Below, piece by piece: positions 1 to 13,042 of a stretch of 64,000 bases of DNA. Made by a program: the position numbers and the translations under genes. The notes under the pieces are model-generated. The model did no database searches. It worked only from the letters and a program-made list of their open reading frames with translations, and was not told where the DNA came from. Source of the DNA: Asterias rubens (Eukaryota; Echinodermata; Asteroidea; Forcipulatida; Asteriidae); assembly GCF_902459465.1 (NCBI RefSeq), contig NC_047075.1:14005119-14069118 (forward strand). Direction: 5' to 3'. Positions within the stretch are counted from its first letter, which is position 1, and each line of letters begins with the position of its first letter.

Positions 1-1773
1 ATCAGTATTCAGTATGTTTCATGCAGTTTGTGTACTGTCATGACTTTCACTACATCACACAAATTAAATATTCAAAATCACACACACACTGTTCAACATT
101 AAGGTTGAACAAAACTATGTACCTTTCAATTATCTAACCCAGTTGGAATATTAGCCACAGCATGTAAAACTTTTATGTTCAGCAATCAATATATTAGCCA
201 CATAACCCAGCCTACATTATAATATTCATTGGTCACACCATACACATTTTTAATTTCTCCAATTGTTTACAGCAAGTATTACCAGTAATACATTCCATAT
301 ACAGAACCAATTGTATAATTGTTAACTGTATTGTTGGCAAGTCTCATGACTTGTATTGTAGCGTTGTCCAACGGTTATCATTGAATCCTTCAAATAAGTA
401 GGAAAAAGACCACCTGGTTAAGCACGCTTTCAATGTAGTGTGTTGAACTTTCACTACAGCCCAAATATACTTATTGACATGTAATGACATCAATATGCTT
501 GACCAAAGTATTTCCCACTCAAAATGGCATTGCCAACACAATTCTATTTCTGTTCTATTTCTTATTTTAAAGGGTTCATTTCATAACCCTAACTTTTATT
601 CACTTTGCTAATTAAATATCAAATAAGACTATCTGAGCAAAGTGTATGCAACAAAACTGCGCACTAATGACATCAAAACACCCGGGTGTCAGACATACTT
701 TACACAACACCTTTGTGCACATGCAATCATCACATCACCTGCCTGACCATATTATGGAATGCATGCATGTAATCATACTACACAAACATACAACATGTGC
801 GTGTAGGTCGTTGAAATAACATGTTGTTTGAAATTCGCATTATTCGCATACCTTGTTTCTATATTTGGCCTTAGTCAAAGTGCTTTTCCATGACATAACT
901 GTCCCCTTTACAAATTCTAGCCGGTTTCACACACCCTTTTGATACCAATATCATCCAGCATTAACCTTACAATGCCCTACACTTAGGCTACAACAACCAA
1001 TACTATTACTAATGACTAATCCAGAAATTCAAAAATAGAATTGACATAATGATTCTCCAACCATGCAAGCAACATCAAGATTAGACTATTAGATTGAGTC
1101 CTGAGATTGTATTATGCATGCAATCTTTCATTTATGATCATATTTACACGCATACTGTAAACATTTAGGCCTACAGAGCCCACTTGCTGTGTACAATGTA
1201 GTACTAGTACTACTACCTGACTACTACTAGTACTATTACTATTAAGTACTAGTAACTAAGAGTAAGTGTAATTTTTGTAATTTATAATTATAATTATAAC
1301 GTTGTGATGATGCATACCTCCACATTATACCTATGTTTACTAACATAAAAAAAACTACTTTACACTAACTAACGTATAGTAGTGTTAACACTGCCATGCA
1401 TATGAACTGATCTTAAACACAAGTTTAAAACTGATTGAAAGTTCAAACTTTTCCGTACAAGTAACAACATTTTGTCTATTTCATCTTTCTTTCACACAAA
1501 CAATACTTATGCACAGCGATTTCAAAGAAATGATATGCAATTTTCCTAAAGATATAACACAATCAACGAAAAACTGTTTTTTAAACTCCCAAATTCCTCA
1601 GACCTACTCACTTGTCGTGTCTGCCATGTAAGCTGGATACTGCCCTGCTCTGATGGATAGTTCCCCATCCAATCATATCTAGCAAAATCAACTGTTGAAG
1701 ACTGGATTTACGACCTCTCTTTGTAGGCCGGTACAGCTGAAACAGATATACCGCCCGCTGTTGGTGTAGTTGT
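1..1773. other. Gene-free AT-rich stretch
   Basis: I see no ORF with recognisable protein features and no convincing splice-bounded exon. A short trinucleotide-like block built from tagtac/ctactac lies near 1200-1260. The rest is unique-looking AT-rich sequence, either intergenic or intronic. Confidence 0.5.
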
Positions 1774-1924
1774 GGCCCTTTTCGAATCCACGGCTTCGGT
1801 TCCCGATCCACTTTTCTTGTCTGAAGCCCTGACCGCGAACCATGCGTTAAGTTAAAATATTGAGGGAGCCTAGCTAGCCTGAGCCGATATATTTGGAGCC
1901 GAAGCCGTGAATTCGAAAACGGCC
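1774..1924. mobile_element. Hairpin MITE-like element
   Basis: Two arms of about 30 bp (1774-1803 and 1895-1924) are near-perfect inverted copies; both carry TTTTCGAAT and CACGGCTTCGG. The whole unit is about 150 bp and carries no gene. A short minus-strand ORF across it has no protein features. A hairpin at 61571-61684 also uses a CTTCGGCT/CGAAA arm, so a distant family link is possible. No target duplication was identified. Confidence 0.6.
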
Positions 1925-2405
1925 TAAGTCTGTCATAATGGCCTATTAATAACACATGTTGTTATTTTAAAAAAAAAATTTCAGAAAGTGGTTTAACCGT
2001 AAAGGCTATGTCACACCAGACAATTTTCAGGCAACCAGTTGCTTACAATCTTTACGATTACTTGCGAAAAGCAAGACATTTTTACAAAACGTAGTTAATG
2101 CTATAGTGTTTTCCCTTTTCCTACGTTTCTAAAAAATTGCCCTGTGTAACAAGGCCTTATAATTATTGCTTTTTAACCCGCGGTAAGCACATAATACATC
2201 TGTCATAATCATATTGTTATTTGAACAAACATTTTGAAATTATATTTCTAATTTACCATGACAATCGTTCGACCGAAAACAGATCAAAGCAGGTGTTGAT
2301 CACCAATCGATATCCCCGTTCTAATAATAGATGCTCCCAAGCCTGTCATTGGCTCTCTCTTTGTAAATGTTGCATATGCATCTCGCTGCACAGCAACCCA
2401 TATTG

Positions 2406-2929
2406 TAGTCTGGTTCCCTGACCAAAGATTCCTTGACGTCTCTTGTTAAAAATCTTAGGTCAGGTATCACCCACGGTTAAAAATAGAGCATGACGCAACT
2501 TGTCAGGGTCGGGGGTCATCTCCAGGGAAACCAGTCGGTAAAACTGCGAGAGTATCCTCTGTAATTGCTTTTTTTAGGTACAACGCCTACATTGGCTTTA
2601 AATAACAATAGCTGGCATTACGCTTGGTATTGATATTGGCCAAGGCCAGCTTTGACTTGAGCGTAAACTCAAAAACCCCTGGATCTACGGCCGACGACAG
2701 AACTGACATTATGATTCCATGGATTCTGTTTACAACGCAACCATAAACACCCGGAAATGTCCGACCATCAACGATACTGTCCGAATGTTGACGAAAACAC
2801 GCTCGGAACACTTCGAATAACTTCGAAAAAGGAGGAATTCCTCCTTTTTGGTCACGTGATTTTGGGTGATCCCGGACCCTAAATTCGACAGAGCCTAGTC
2901 GGAGATTTTTGGATCTGGGAACCAGACTA
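2406..2929. mobile_element. Non-autonomous TIR transposon, 524 bp, 9-bp TSD
   Basis: The left end reads TAGTCTGGTTCCCTGACC and the right end is the inverted partner (ggatctgggaaccagacta). The element is bracketed by a perfect 9-bp direct repeat CCCATATTG at 2397-2405 and 2930-2938. Each end starts with TAG and has a small dyad (GTCTGG..CCAGAC). No transposase is encoded. It ends 123 bp before the start codon of the OB-fold gene, so it probably supplies part of that gene's upstream region. A 95-bp relative lies at 61712-61806. Confidence 0.85.
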
Positions 2930-3052
2930 CCCATATTGCAGCCAGCCTGCCTGCAGCTTAAGGGCACATCCACAGTACCTGAATGCTTCATTACAGGCGC
3001 TACGTGTAGATCACTATTCTCTATAAACAAACCTCAGAAAAGTGTGACCGAA

Positions 3053-5968
3053 ATGGAGACAATCGACAAACTAAAATCATCGTCTTGTACTTCAAAACCG
3101 TATCCAAAAGGGATTCGATGTAAAATCGTAAAAATGAAAAAGGCGGGTAAAACCTTGGAAGTAGCGCTCGCAGATAGCTCAGGGACAATAAAAGCCCTCG
3201 TCTACGATGACCTACTGGCTAACTTTACAGAAGGAGACATTCTTCTCATCAGGGGTTTTCAGAAAGGGAAGTCTGCAAGCACTATAATGTTGAACAGAAA
3301 CACCAAGGCACAAATATGTCCGCAAATGACAGTTCCTGATCAGATGATAAAAGAAGCAGAGCTGCTGCTTGCGGACCGACCACCGCCAGACGTAACACCA
3401 ATTGAAAACATCCACGACGGCAATTTTGTCACCATACATGGCACAATTACACATGTAAGATATTTAATTTCCTAATGAATGTCATTATCTATAGTAAATT
3501 CTAGTCAAACGAACAGCAACAATCGACTATACCTTGCTCGCTTTCGTAAGATAGGGCCTATCTATCATTAAAGTTTATTTTTGTCTCAAATCTAATTTCA
3601 TATTACAACTAATTTGAAGTGTCCCCCTAATTTTGACACGCTGTACGGATAACTCCATACTCTTACTGCAATGGGTAATAGAGTGTCAAAAAGAAAATCT
3701 AATACACCTTTAAAGGCCCTTTGCTTGTTTCCAATGTCTCAATAGTTTTTTATCATGCTTCTCAAACAGGATGAAGTCCCAAGACAGATAGACGGAGCAT
3801 CTGGACAAACTCAGACGGTGCGCAACATTTCAGTCCAAGACACTAGCGGAACAGTACAGGTTGCATTATGGAATAAATCTTCACACAGCCCAGTCAAAAC
3901 CGGAGACTCCGTTAAAATAAGCCACCTGACAGCAAAGCATAACACCTATCTCCAAGCACTCGCTCTATCAACAACATCTCGAACAAGCATTGAGGTATGT
4001 TTCACACTTTTTCTTTAATTAAAATTTAAAAAATATGTTGTTCAAAAAAATGAGGAAGCGGGTTTTTTATTTATTATTTTTTTCCAATTTGAAAATTTCC
4101 TGCAACCATTGGTGTTTCCGCTGTCTAAAGACTTTCAAAATTGAAAGACAAGTTAGACACAAAACTGAACAAATTTACAATGTATAGTTTAGAGTTGTAA
4201 TGGTCACATATTTTACAAGCATTTATTTTCTGTTCATTTTGTTGACTTTTCCGGTGTTTTTTACTGCATTTCCAAAAATAACAAAATCCAGGCGGCCTCC
4301 GAGAAGGAAGCGGGCGGGGACGGGAGACATGTGTTTTTTACTTCGCCTAATTCAGTCCCCCATTCTCCTTTTTAAAAGACTATCACTCATAATCATTTTG
4401 ACCCTAAAGTTCACCAGATAATTATTATCTTTTCGCTAAAAAGTTCATCAACCTTTCCCATGGAGTCAGAATGACTGTAAATTAACGCTAAAACTGTGAT
4501 CCAGATTTTGGATCCAAAACTAACGTTTAAATACAAACAACCTCTTAACAGCACGCCTGTCGGCATCTTGACAAACGGACCACCTGTGCCAGACCATGAA
4601 TCGTAAACAATAAGTGCGGCTTTATACAGCGCGCTCCAGCTGTCGGCGTCTACAGAGAAAAATCGCTTGTTAAGTTGTAGATCGGCCTTGCACACACATC
4701 TCTGATTGGTCAACGTATACTGAGTCATCCAATGATATATCAGCCTGGCTCTTACCGCGCGGCCAGTCTCTATCAATTGAACAAAATTACACACACACGT
4801 ACCGCCTCCAGTTTACTCTGTAGCCATTCGATTCACACACACTTGTAAATACCGAATGCTTTCAATGTTTTCTCAGACAGCGCGTGCCTGTGTTTTATAG
4901 CTCCTTGGTCTGGCAAGTCTCACTTCGTGTACGCGTGCCATGTTATATTTTGTTTGACAGACAACATAGGCCTACTGCAGTTTTCAATTCTTTCGTAAAC
5001 AAATACTTTGAATGTCCTCAACAAAAGAAAAGAAAAAACAGAACACCTATCATTCAAAGTTCTTACTAGGTCCTACTGTCCAGACGAAGATACTTTCTTC
5101 TTGATGCTTTTATGACCATCTCGAACAGAAGCCTAATGCCAACTGTCTATAATGAACAGAACAGATTATTAGTTTCTTGACTTTTGTTTAACTTTTCCTT
5201 CAAAAGACTAACCTGGCTATCACATACATCACGATGACCCAATCAAACTCGTTGTCTATCAATGTGTAATTAACACTCTTCTTTATTGCCCCTATACTCT
5301 ATTTATTTCTGAACTTGGCCACAACTACAACACAGAAGAACTTGCCTTCAACCCCAAACCAATGGATTCACTGCTACATTTTCATATAATTAAACCGTAA
5401 ACAATAGCAAGGGTGCATGTCCTCGAATATCCGATTCCAAACTTCTTCCTATAATGTGTAGTTTTCATGTATACCTCCGATTTCTCGACAACATGTCAGT
5501 CTGCTTACATCTATACTGTACAAACTACAAAAATGATTTCCATTTTGTAACCCGCTTTAACTATATCACCTAACTGACAAAGAAGTTCATTATTGTTTTT
5601 TTTATTATTATAACATGTAGCCATGTATTATATACATCCATCTAATTTTTATTTCATTTATTTTACAGCCTGATGTCAAACAGGAACAAGTCAATATCGT
5701 GACTGTAGAAGACAATCCAGATGGCTTTTCAGTGGTAAGCGAGATCAATGGCGACCTAGTGACACTCCACATGTCTAAACTGGTGGCCATACACATCTGG
5801 AAAACTGCAGAGAACCAACACATTTTGAAACTCCTCGAAAGTAAAAAAACTTACCACTTTCAGTTAAGAGGTACATGTATCACAGACATTGTCAAAGATG
5901 ATAACAGTGACACAAGTGCACAAACTTCTAAGCGTAAAAGCAAAAGCAACAAGCAATCCACTGAGTAG
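3053..5968 (+). CDS. OB-fold (RPA70-like) single-strand-DNA-binding-type protein, 3 exons
   Basis: Exons are 3053-3454, 3770-3994 and 5669-5968, about 308 residues. Both introns are phase 0 with good borders (CAT|GTAAGA, AAACAG|GAT, GAG|GTATGT, TTTACAG|CCT). The product reads as successive OB-like barrels. The first is near residues 15-75 (KTLEVALADSSGTIKALVYDD). The second is near 120-209, where TSGTVQVALWNKS resembles the RPA70 DNA-binding-domain pattern. A third C-terminal one ends in a Lys/Ser-rich tail. I chose ATG 3053 because it begins just before the fold; the frame stays open upstream to 2909, but that part is transposon end and leader. A homologous gene lies on the minus strand at 33915-30882. 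Function beyond nucleic-acid binding is inference; it could be a host gene or a passenger of a mobile element. Confidence 0.75.
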
Positions 5969-6148
5969 TGTGATATGCAGGATATGATGCAAGTAATGTC
6001 TAAATGACTCCTCTACTCATGATTGTTTAGCATCACTAATCTTACAAAAAGTGTCATTAAAAGCTAATCCTCTTAAAAAAACTCTTTCTCACAGCTATCC
6101 AAAACAAATCATTACTCTTGATACATACATGTATTTCAATAGCTTTTC

Positions 6149-6154
6149 AATAAA
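6149..6154 (+). promoter_or_regulatory. Candidate polyadenylation signal AATAAA
   Basis: AATAAA about 180 bp after the OB-fold stop codon, in AT-rich sequence; it fits as the 3' end signal of that gene. Confidence 0.45.
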
Positions 6155-6589
6155 AAAGAAAACCTTCTGATTTGACAAATTTTTCTGTGGCTTTTCACAC
6201 CAATTTCAAAACTAATACTTTTCATTTTGTACACTCTTAATGGTCAGTAAAGTGTACAAATTAATCATTTGGGATAACACTATTTTTGGGGCAATTTATG
6301 TTTTTCTCTTTGCTGCCTTGTTCAATTATAAAAAGTCAGTTTCCTCAATCTTATTGAAACAATGATCGTTTTCTCTTTTTGAAAACAAAACCCCCATTTT
6401 TGTTTGACATCTTAGATCTTTGCTGTTTTGCTCTACCATCTACTTATGGTTGTTTTTTTCACGAATGCAAGTTTTTACCCTTGTACTTATTCTGACAGTC
6501 AGACATCACTAACTATGGACAAAATTGAAAACTAACACTTTTTACAATTACACCTTCTCATAACTCAATAAACATTTTTCCAATTGCAA

Positions 6590-7990
6590 GGAGTTTCCGT
6601 TGTTGAGAAAACTAATTCAACAAGATGGTCAAATAATACATATCAAGCTTTTTGATAAATTTCATTTCAAACCTGTGAAAAACACCATGGCTTGACGGTA
6701 TGGATTTTTGGAGAAGCCCTGTAGTTATGTAGTTCTTTAGTTGTTTACAGTTATTAAGTCATTAATTAGATGCAAATTATCATCATTCTTTCTTTGACAT
6801 AAATATTTATTAGTTCTAATTCAATATGTACTATGCCGCTCACAACAGACAATACTGATTTTTGTTTAGATCTTCTAACTGAAAAAATAATACTTGTACA
6901 CTGATTTTATTGTTTGCCATACACGTCCAACAAATCACTTAAACCTACTTTCCACTAAAATAAAGTTGCATAAACAGCAAATAATCAAGACACACAAAAC
7001 TACAAAGCTCGGCGAATAATGTCAACGGTTCATTATGCATTTTAATTTTTGATGTTAAATGGATGATTTTCCTCCTGTTGTTCAGTATTAAAGTTGTTTT
7101 AAAGTTAAAAGTTGGTATTAAAGTTGATTTTCCTGTTCTTCTTTAGTAATAAAGTTGCTTGCATTTTCTATATAATTGTCAAGTGGTAACCATTAACAAC
7201 CCCATCCTATAGGCCTAACTGCCAAAACAAGAAGATGGCAATTGTTCTGTAAAAAGTAATTACTGTTACTCCATGACAAGATTTGTGCATGGAGTTTCCG
7301 TTGTTGAGAAAACTAATTCAACAAGATGGTCAAACAATACATATCAAGCTTTTTGATAAATTTCATTTCAAACCTGTGAAAAACACCATGGCTTGACGGT
7401 ATTGATTTTTGGAGAAGCCCTGTATTTATGTAGTTCTTTAGTTGTTTACAGTTATTAAGTCATTAATTATATGCAAATTATCATCATTCTTTCTTTGACA
7501 TAAACATTTATTAGTTCTAATTCAATATGTACTATGCCGCTCACAACAGACAATACTGATTTTTTTTAGATCTTCTAACTGACAAAATAATACTTGTACA
7601 CTGACTTTATTGTTTGCCATACACGTCCAACAAATCACTTAAACCTACTTTCCACTAAAATAAAGTTGCATAAACAGCAAATAATCAAGACACACAAAAC
7701 TACAAAGCTCGGCGAATAATGTCAACAGTTCATTATGCATTTTAATTTTTGATGTTAAATGGATGATTTGTCTCCTGTTGTTCAGTATTAAAGTTAAAAG
7801 TTGATATTACAGTTGATTTTCCTATTCTTCTTTAGTCTTAAAGTTGCTTGCATTTTCTATATAATTGTCAAGTGGTAACAGTTAACAACCCCATCCTATA
7901 GGCCTAACTGCCAAAACAAGAAGATGGCAATTGTTCTGTAAAAAGTAATTACTGTTACTCCATGACAAGGTTTGTGCATTTTCTACAAAT
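6590..7990. repeat. 701-bp tandem duplication (two copies)
   Basis: GGAGTTTCCGTTGTTGAGAA occurs at 6590 and again at 7291. The following ~700 bp are near-identical: the same caagctttttgataaatttc, cgtccaacaaatcac and tcggcgaataatgtcaac blocks. Copy 2 differs by scattered substitutions and a short deletion in the 'attaaagtt' stretch. No ORF runs through it. The high identity suggests a recent local duplication rather than old dispersed repeats. Confidence 0.9.
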
Positions 7991-9164
7991 TAACCCACAA
8001 CTTGTGCCAGCATATTTAAAACTCTTTGAAACCACGAAACGCTTCCAGTTAACATACAATGAAAGCCACTACAACTAGTCGGTTCAGTTATGTACCCACT
8101 TAGTATTAGTTACGTACTTTTCTATTGATGATTTGTATAACTCTTCGGTCTATTTTGTCTACATTATGTTCCCAAAAAGGTCCTTCTGAATATTTGTTAA
8201 ATATCAAACCACACATTAAAGTGTTGCACTAAAAATGTTTATATCGAGTGTTTCGTCGTTCTATAATTTATTCCAACTTCTTCCTGTTATATCTTGTATA
8301 CATGTTTTCTTCTTTACATTTTCAACATGGATTAATGGATAAACCCTTTTTTTGGTCTTTGTATTGCAATAAAAAATCCACATAAAAAACAACAACATGC
8401 ACTAGTGTTACATCTACTTTATGTTTGTACACTCTCTTTTGACTCCAGTTTTAGTAAGAGAATAAAAGAGTGGTGACGAGATATTGAACGGCCGTTTAAA
8501 ACCGGCAGGGTTGTGGCCGTGTGATAAAGGACCGAGCCGAATGACCTCTACTTCCGGTTGAAACGGGCCAAAAACGGAAGTGCCCTGTAACTCAAAAGTG
8601 GTAAAAGTTATGAAGTTGCTTTCCAAGGTCGTAAGTGTCTAGCAAGGGTGGGCAGTTCAACAAAAATATTGATGACGTCACAAATTCAACAGCGCCCTCT
8701 AGCAGCAGGTTGAAAACTCGTCAAAATGGACTTTTTGAAGATGTGTGTGGTGAAGTTTCTTGTAATCACTTCAAATTTTACACACACGTTAACTGTCAGG
8801 CAGCCATCATATGTGTGAAGTTTCAGATCAATGACGTCATCGGGGGTCACGTGACGCGGCCTTAAAGGTGCACTTTTTGAACTAATATAACTCCCTAAGT
8901 AATTATGCGATCATGTTGAAACTTGGTAGGTTGTTGGATATTGACAAGTTCTTTTGAAATCTGACATGACGTCATGATGACGTCATCACGTGATTTTTTA
9001 TGATTTTTTCAATTTTTGCACCTTTAACACATAAATTGCTATATGAATATGGTATAACCCAAATTAATTTTTTATTTATGCCACAGTAGGCAAATTGCTT
9101 TGAATACCCAACAAATTTATAACTCAGTTGAGAAATTTGAAAATTTTAATGACGAAACAGCTCT

Positions 9165-9195
9165 GCATTTGTTCACAAATGCAATTTAGCTCTAG
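9165..9195 (+). other. Helitron-type 3' terminus (hairpin + CTAG)
   Basis: Palindrome at 9165-9182 (GCATTTGT..ACAAATGC), 9-nt spacer, then CTAG at 9192-9195 followed by T. Helitrons end in CTRR just after such a hairpin and insert between A and T. Confidence 0.55.
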
Positions 9196-10118
9196 TTTAT
9201 TATTGTTTTTTTTATTTGTCTGATTCAGTACTCGCAATTTTTTGCATAGTTCCCAAAGAGCAATTGCAATGAAACTTTCAGGGATTGAAGGTTATGGTGC
9301 AATAATGATCCTAAAGCAAGGATGTCATGATGACGTCATCAGCGGTCACGTGACGTCATCTTAAATGTGTTTTATGTTAAATGTTTGAAAATCTATATCA
9401 AATCAGCCAAACGAGACCGTAGGTTTCTGTTTGCGGGATGTGGTAGGGATAAATTAGGTCTTCATTTTGTTTCCCGTGCGTGACCTCACATGACCTCTAC
9501 TTCCGGTTGAAACGGGCAAAAAACGGAAGTGCCCTGTAACTCAAAAGTGGTTAAAGTTATGAAGTTGCTTTCCAAGGACGTAAGTGTCTAGCAAGGGTGG
9601 GCAGTTCAAAAAAAATATTGATGACGTCACAAATTGCAACAGCGCCCTCTAGCGGCAGGTTGAAAACTCGTCAAAATGGACTTTTTGAAGATGTGTGTGG
9701 TGAAGTTTTTTGTAATCACTTCAAATTTTACACACACATTAACTGTCAGGCAGCCATTATATGTGTGTGAAGTTTCAGATCAATGACGTCATCGGGGGTC
9801 ACGTGACGCGGCCTTAAAGGTGCACTTTTTGAACTAATATAACTCCCTAAGTGATAATGCGATGATTTTGAAACTTGGTAAGTTGTTGGATATTGACAAG
9901 TTCTTTACAAATGTGAAATGACGTCATGATGACGTCATCAAATGATTTTTTATGATTTTTTCCATTTTTGCACCTTTAAATCATAAAATGCTATCCGAAC
10001 ATGGTATAATCCAAATTATTTTTTTTTAATAGGCTGGATTGGTCATAACTACTTTTATGCAAAGAGAATTTCAAATTAAGTGGACAAAACTTGAAAATTT
10101 TCTTAACGAAACAGCTCT

Positions 10119-10149
10119 GCATTTGTGCACACAATGCAATCATGTCTAG
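10119..10149 (+). other. Helitron-type 3' terminus, diverged copy
   Basis: The same palindrome with one inserted dinucleotide (GCATTTGTGCACACAATGC) ends at 10137, followed by CTAG at 10146-10149 and T. Confidence 0.5.
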
Positions 10150-10444
10150 TTGGTTTTGTTTTTATTTGTCTGATTCAGTACTCGCAATTTTTTGCATAGT
10201 TCCCAAAGAGCAATTGCAATGAAACTTTCAGGGATTGAAGGTTATGGTGCAATAATGATCCTAAAGCAAGGATGTCATGATGATTTTATGTTAAATGTTT
10301 GAAAATCTATATCACTAACACTAACAGTACCATAAAATCTTATCATTCGCATTTATACAATAACGAATTACATTATAATAGCTCCATCTTGGAGGAATAT
10401 AATCATCACAAATAAAACGCACTCTGATTAAAGCTAGAGCGCCT

Positions 10445-13042
10445 TTAAAGGCGTCTTGATAACGCATCAGCAATGATGTTATCCTTGCCCTTAACATGAA
10501 TTACTTCAATGTCAAACTCTTGGAGGATTAAACTCCAACGGAGTAGTCTCTGATTCTGATTTTTCATCTTCTGAATGAAAACTAGTGGGTTGTGGTCAGT
10601 GTACACAGTGATGGTTTGGGTAGGAGTACTCAAATATACTTCAAAATGCTTTAAAGACAAAACTAAAGCGAGACACTCTTTCTCGATTGTTGAATAATTT
10701 ACTTGATGTTTGTTCAACTTCTTAGAAAAATAACAAACTGGATGATTAAAACTGTTATCATCTTCCTGCAATAGTACTGACCCAACTCCCACATCACTTG
10801 CATCAACATACAACTTAAATGGATTGGTGAAGTCTGGAGCCTTCAAAACTGGTTCACTTGCCAGCATAATTTTTACATGCTCAAATGCTTGACTGCATGC
10901 GTCTGTCCAAATAAATTTGTTTTTCTTGCTGAGCAAATTTGTCAGCGGAGCAACAACATCTGAAAAGTTTTTGCAAAACTTTCGATAGTACCCAGCCATG
11001 CCGAGAAAACGCATCAAGTCTTTTTTGTCGGCTGGCTGTGGAAAATTAAAAATTGCTTCAACTTTTGCTTTGACAGGCTGAACTTCACCTTGACCAATAA
11101 CATGGCCCAAGAAAGTAACTTTGGCTTTAACTAATTGGCTTTTCGCAAGATTTACTGTTAACTTGGCCTCGGTTAATCTTTCAAACAGAGCACGAATGCT
11201 TTCCATGTGCCCTTCCCAGGTATCATTAAATAACACAATATCATCAATGTACACTTCGGTGTTTGGTAAACCCTTAATCACTTTGTTCATCAACCTTTGA
11301 AAAGTTGCAGGGGCGTTTTTCAGACCAAAAGGGAGAACCTTGTACTGATATAAACCCTGAGGAGTCACAAAAGCAGAGACTTGTTTTGCACGAGGAGTAA
11401 GAGGGACTTGCCAATATCCCTTTAACAAATCAAAAGTAGACACAAATTTGGCCTTGCCAATACGATCAATACAATCATCTACTCTAGGCAATGGAAAAGT
11501 ATCAGATTTTGAAACTGAATTCACCTTCCTAAAATCTGTACAGAATCTAAAGGAAGAATCAGGCTTGGGTACCAAAATACACGGTGAGCTCCAATTGCTA
11601 TCACTTTCTTCAATAATACCATTGACTTTCATGTATTTAATCTCCTCATTCATATACGTCTGCTTAAATGGTCCTACTCGGTAAGGGTGTTGTTTAATGG
11701 GCGTGGCATCCCCTACATCAATATCATGAAAAACAGCATCAGTTCGACCTGGAACATCAGGAAATAAATGTGAATACTCTCGTATTAGATCGGACACTTC
11801 AGATTGTTGTTGAAACGTCAAATGACTTAATTTGTCACTCAAATTCGACAAAACTTGTGAATTTTTCAACCTGAAACTTGTACCCGGAATTTGGGATGAC
11901 TGATCACCCTCGTTCTCTGAAGGCTTTTCAACTTCAACATTTACATTGCAAACTGGGACAGTTTCTTCATTTCTTTCGTGATACTGTTTTAACATGTTAA
12001 TGTGACAAACTCGTTTCTGTTTACGCCTATCAGGAGTGGAAATTAAATAGTCTAAATCATTAACCTTGCGGTCAATTACATATGGTCCACTGTAACGAGC
12101 TTTAAGTGGCTGTCCTGGCATTGGTAATAATACTAAAACCTTATCACCAGGATTAAAAGTACGGACTTTTGACCTCTTGTCATACCAAGTTTTCATGCCA
12201 TCTTGAGTGGCTTTCAAACTAGATTGGGCTAACTTACACGCATTATGTAAGCGATCTTTCAACTTCACAATGTAACTCGGGATATTGTCATCCGTGTTTT
12301 CAGACAACCATTTCTCTTTGACCAACTTCAATGGTCCCCTAACAGTACGGCCAAATACAAGCTCAAAAGGGCTGAACCCTAAAGATTCTTGTACAACTTC
12401 TCGTACTGCAAACATTAACAAATGAATACCTTCATCCCAATCTTTATCATTGTCCATACCATAAGTCCTAATCATGGTCTTGAGCGTCTGATGAAAACGC
12501 TCGAGTGCGCCCTGACTTTGTGGGTGATACGCACTAGAAGTAATTTGGTCAATGCCTAAAGCATACAACTGTTCTTGAAACAATCTAGAAGTAAAATTAC
12601 TCCCTTGATCACTCTGAACAACTTTTGGCAGTCCAAAATGAGTGAAAAACCCTCTCAACGCTTCACCTACTGGTTTTGCCTTAATGGATCTTAGTGGGAT
12701 TGCTTCAGCATCTCTAGTTGAAGCACACATTATAGTAAGTAAATACTCATGACCTGACCTAGTTTTAGGCAAAGGCCCCACACAATCTACAATTACTCTG
12801 CTAAATGGTTCTTCAAACGCAGGTATTGGGTGTTATGGTGCACGAGGAGGTTTTTGGTTTGGTTTTCCAACCAGCTGACAAGTATGGCAGGTGCGGCAAT
12901 ACTCGGTAACCGACTTTCGGATACCAGGCCAATAAAAATGTTGTAATATTCGATCACATGTTTTGGTGACACCCAAGTGTCCAGACATAGGGATGTCATG
13001 AGCTAAACTCAAAAATGTGTGAACGGTAACCTGATGGAACAA
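10445..13042 (-). pseudogene. pol: Gmr1-like pol: integrase, reverse transcriptase, RNase H (one in-frame stop)
   Basis: From the 5' side it holds the integrase HHCC zinc-binding module (H..HLGVTKT...CRTCHTCQ, about 13000-12880) and an in-frame TAA at 12833-12835. Next comes the DDE core: an Asp just before GPLPKTRSG, then VQSDQGSNF, then the Glu in HPQSQGALERFHQ. A GPY-type module (ARYSGPYVID) follows. The reverse transcriptase has FRFCTDFRKVN, LLKGYWQVPL, LPFGLKNAPATFQ and the catalytic YIDDIV. RNase H carries KLYVDASDVGVG and TDHNPLVF. The RT half is one 778-codon open frame ending with TAA at 10445-10447. The order INT-RT-RH is the Gmr1 hallmark. No chromodomain is seen. Because the INT module is split by the stop and the upstream frame is shifted, this copy should not make a normal polyprotein. 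Confidence 0.92.

Larger units (their letters stand above)
8541..10316 (+). repeat. Tandem Helitron-like non-autonomous repeats, left block
   Basis: Units share the blocks acctctacttccggttgaa, caacagcgccctctagc, tgacgtcatcgggggtcacg and gcaccttta; the acctctacttcc block recurs at 8544 and 9493 (period 949). Two units contain an 18-19 nt palindrome followed by 8-9 nt and CTAG|T, the classic Helitron 3' end. The block stops abruptly at about 10316 where retrotransposon sequence begins. Short ORFs across the units are by-products; no Rep/helicase is present. Repeated TGACGTCA and GTCACGTGAC palindromes resemble CRE and E-box sites. Confidence 0.65.

Noticed and set aside
1608-1955. 115-codon minus-strand ORF
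   Set aside because: It runs through the hairpin MITE at 1774-1924 and lacks any protein family feature.
2909-3052. Open frame extending the OB-fold gene upstream to an earlier ATG
   Set aside because: The added residues come from the right end of a TIR transposon and leader and show no fold; ATG 3053 begins just before the OB barrel.
8635-8865. 70-76 codon ORFs repeated in the Helitron-like units (also 16784, 17559)
   Set aside because: They recur because the DNA repeats, contain frame-dependent differences and palindrome-derived residues, and show no domain.
10445-12781. Envelope gene or chromodomain in the retrotransposon
   Set aside because: Sequence after the RNase H ends at TAA and only about 130 bp remain before unrelated repeat; no chromodomain motif follows the integrase.
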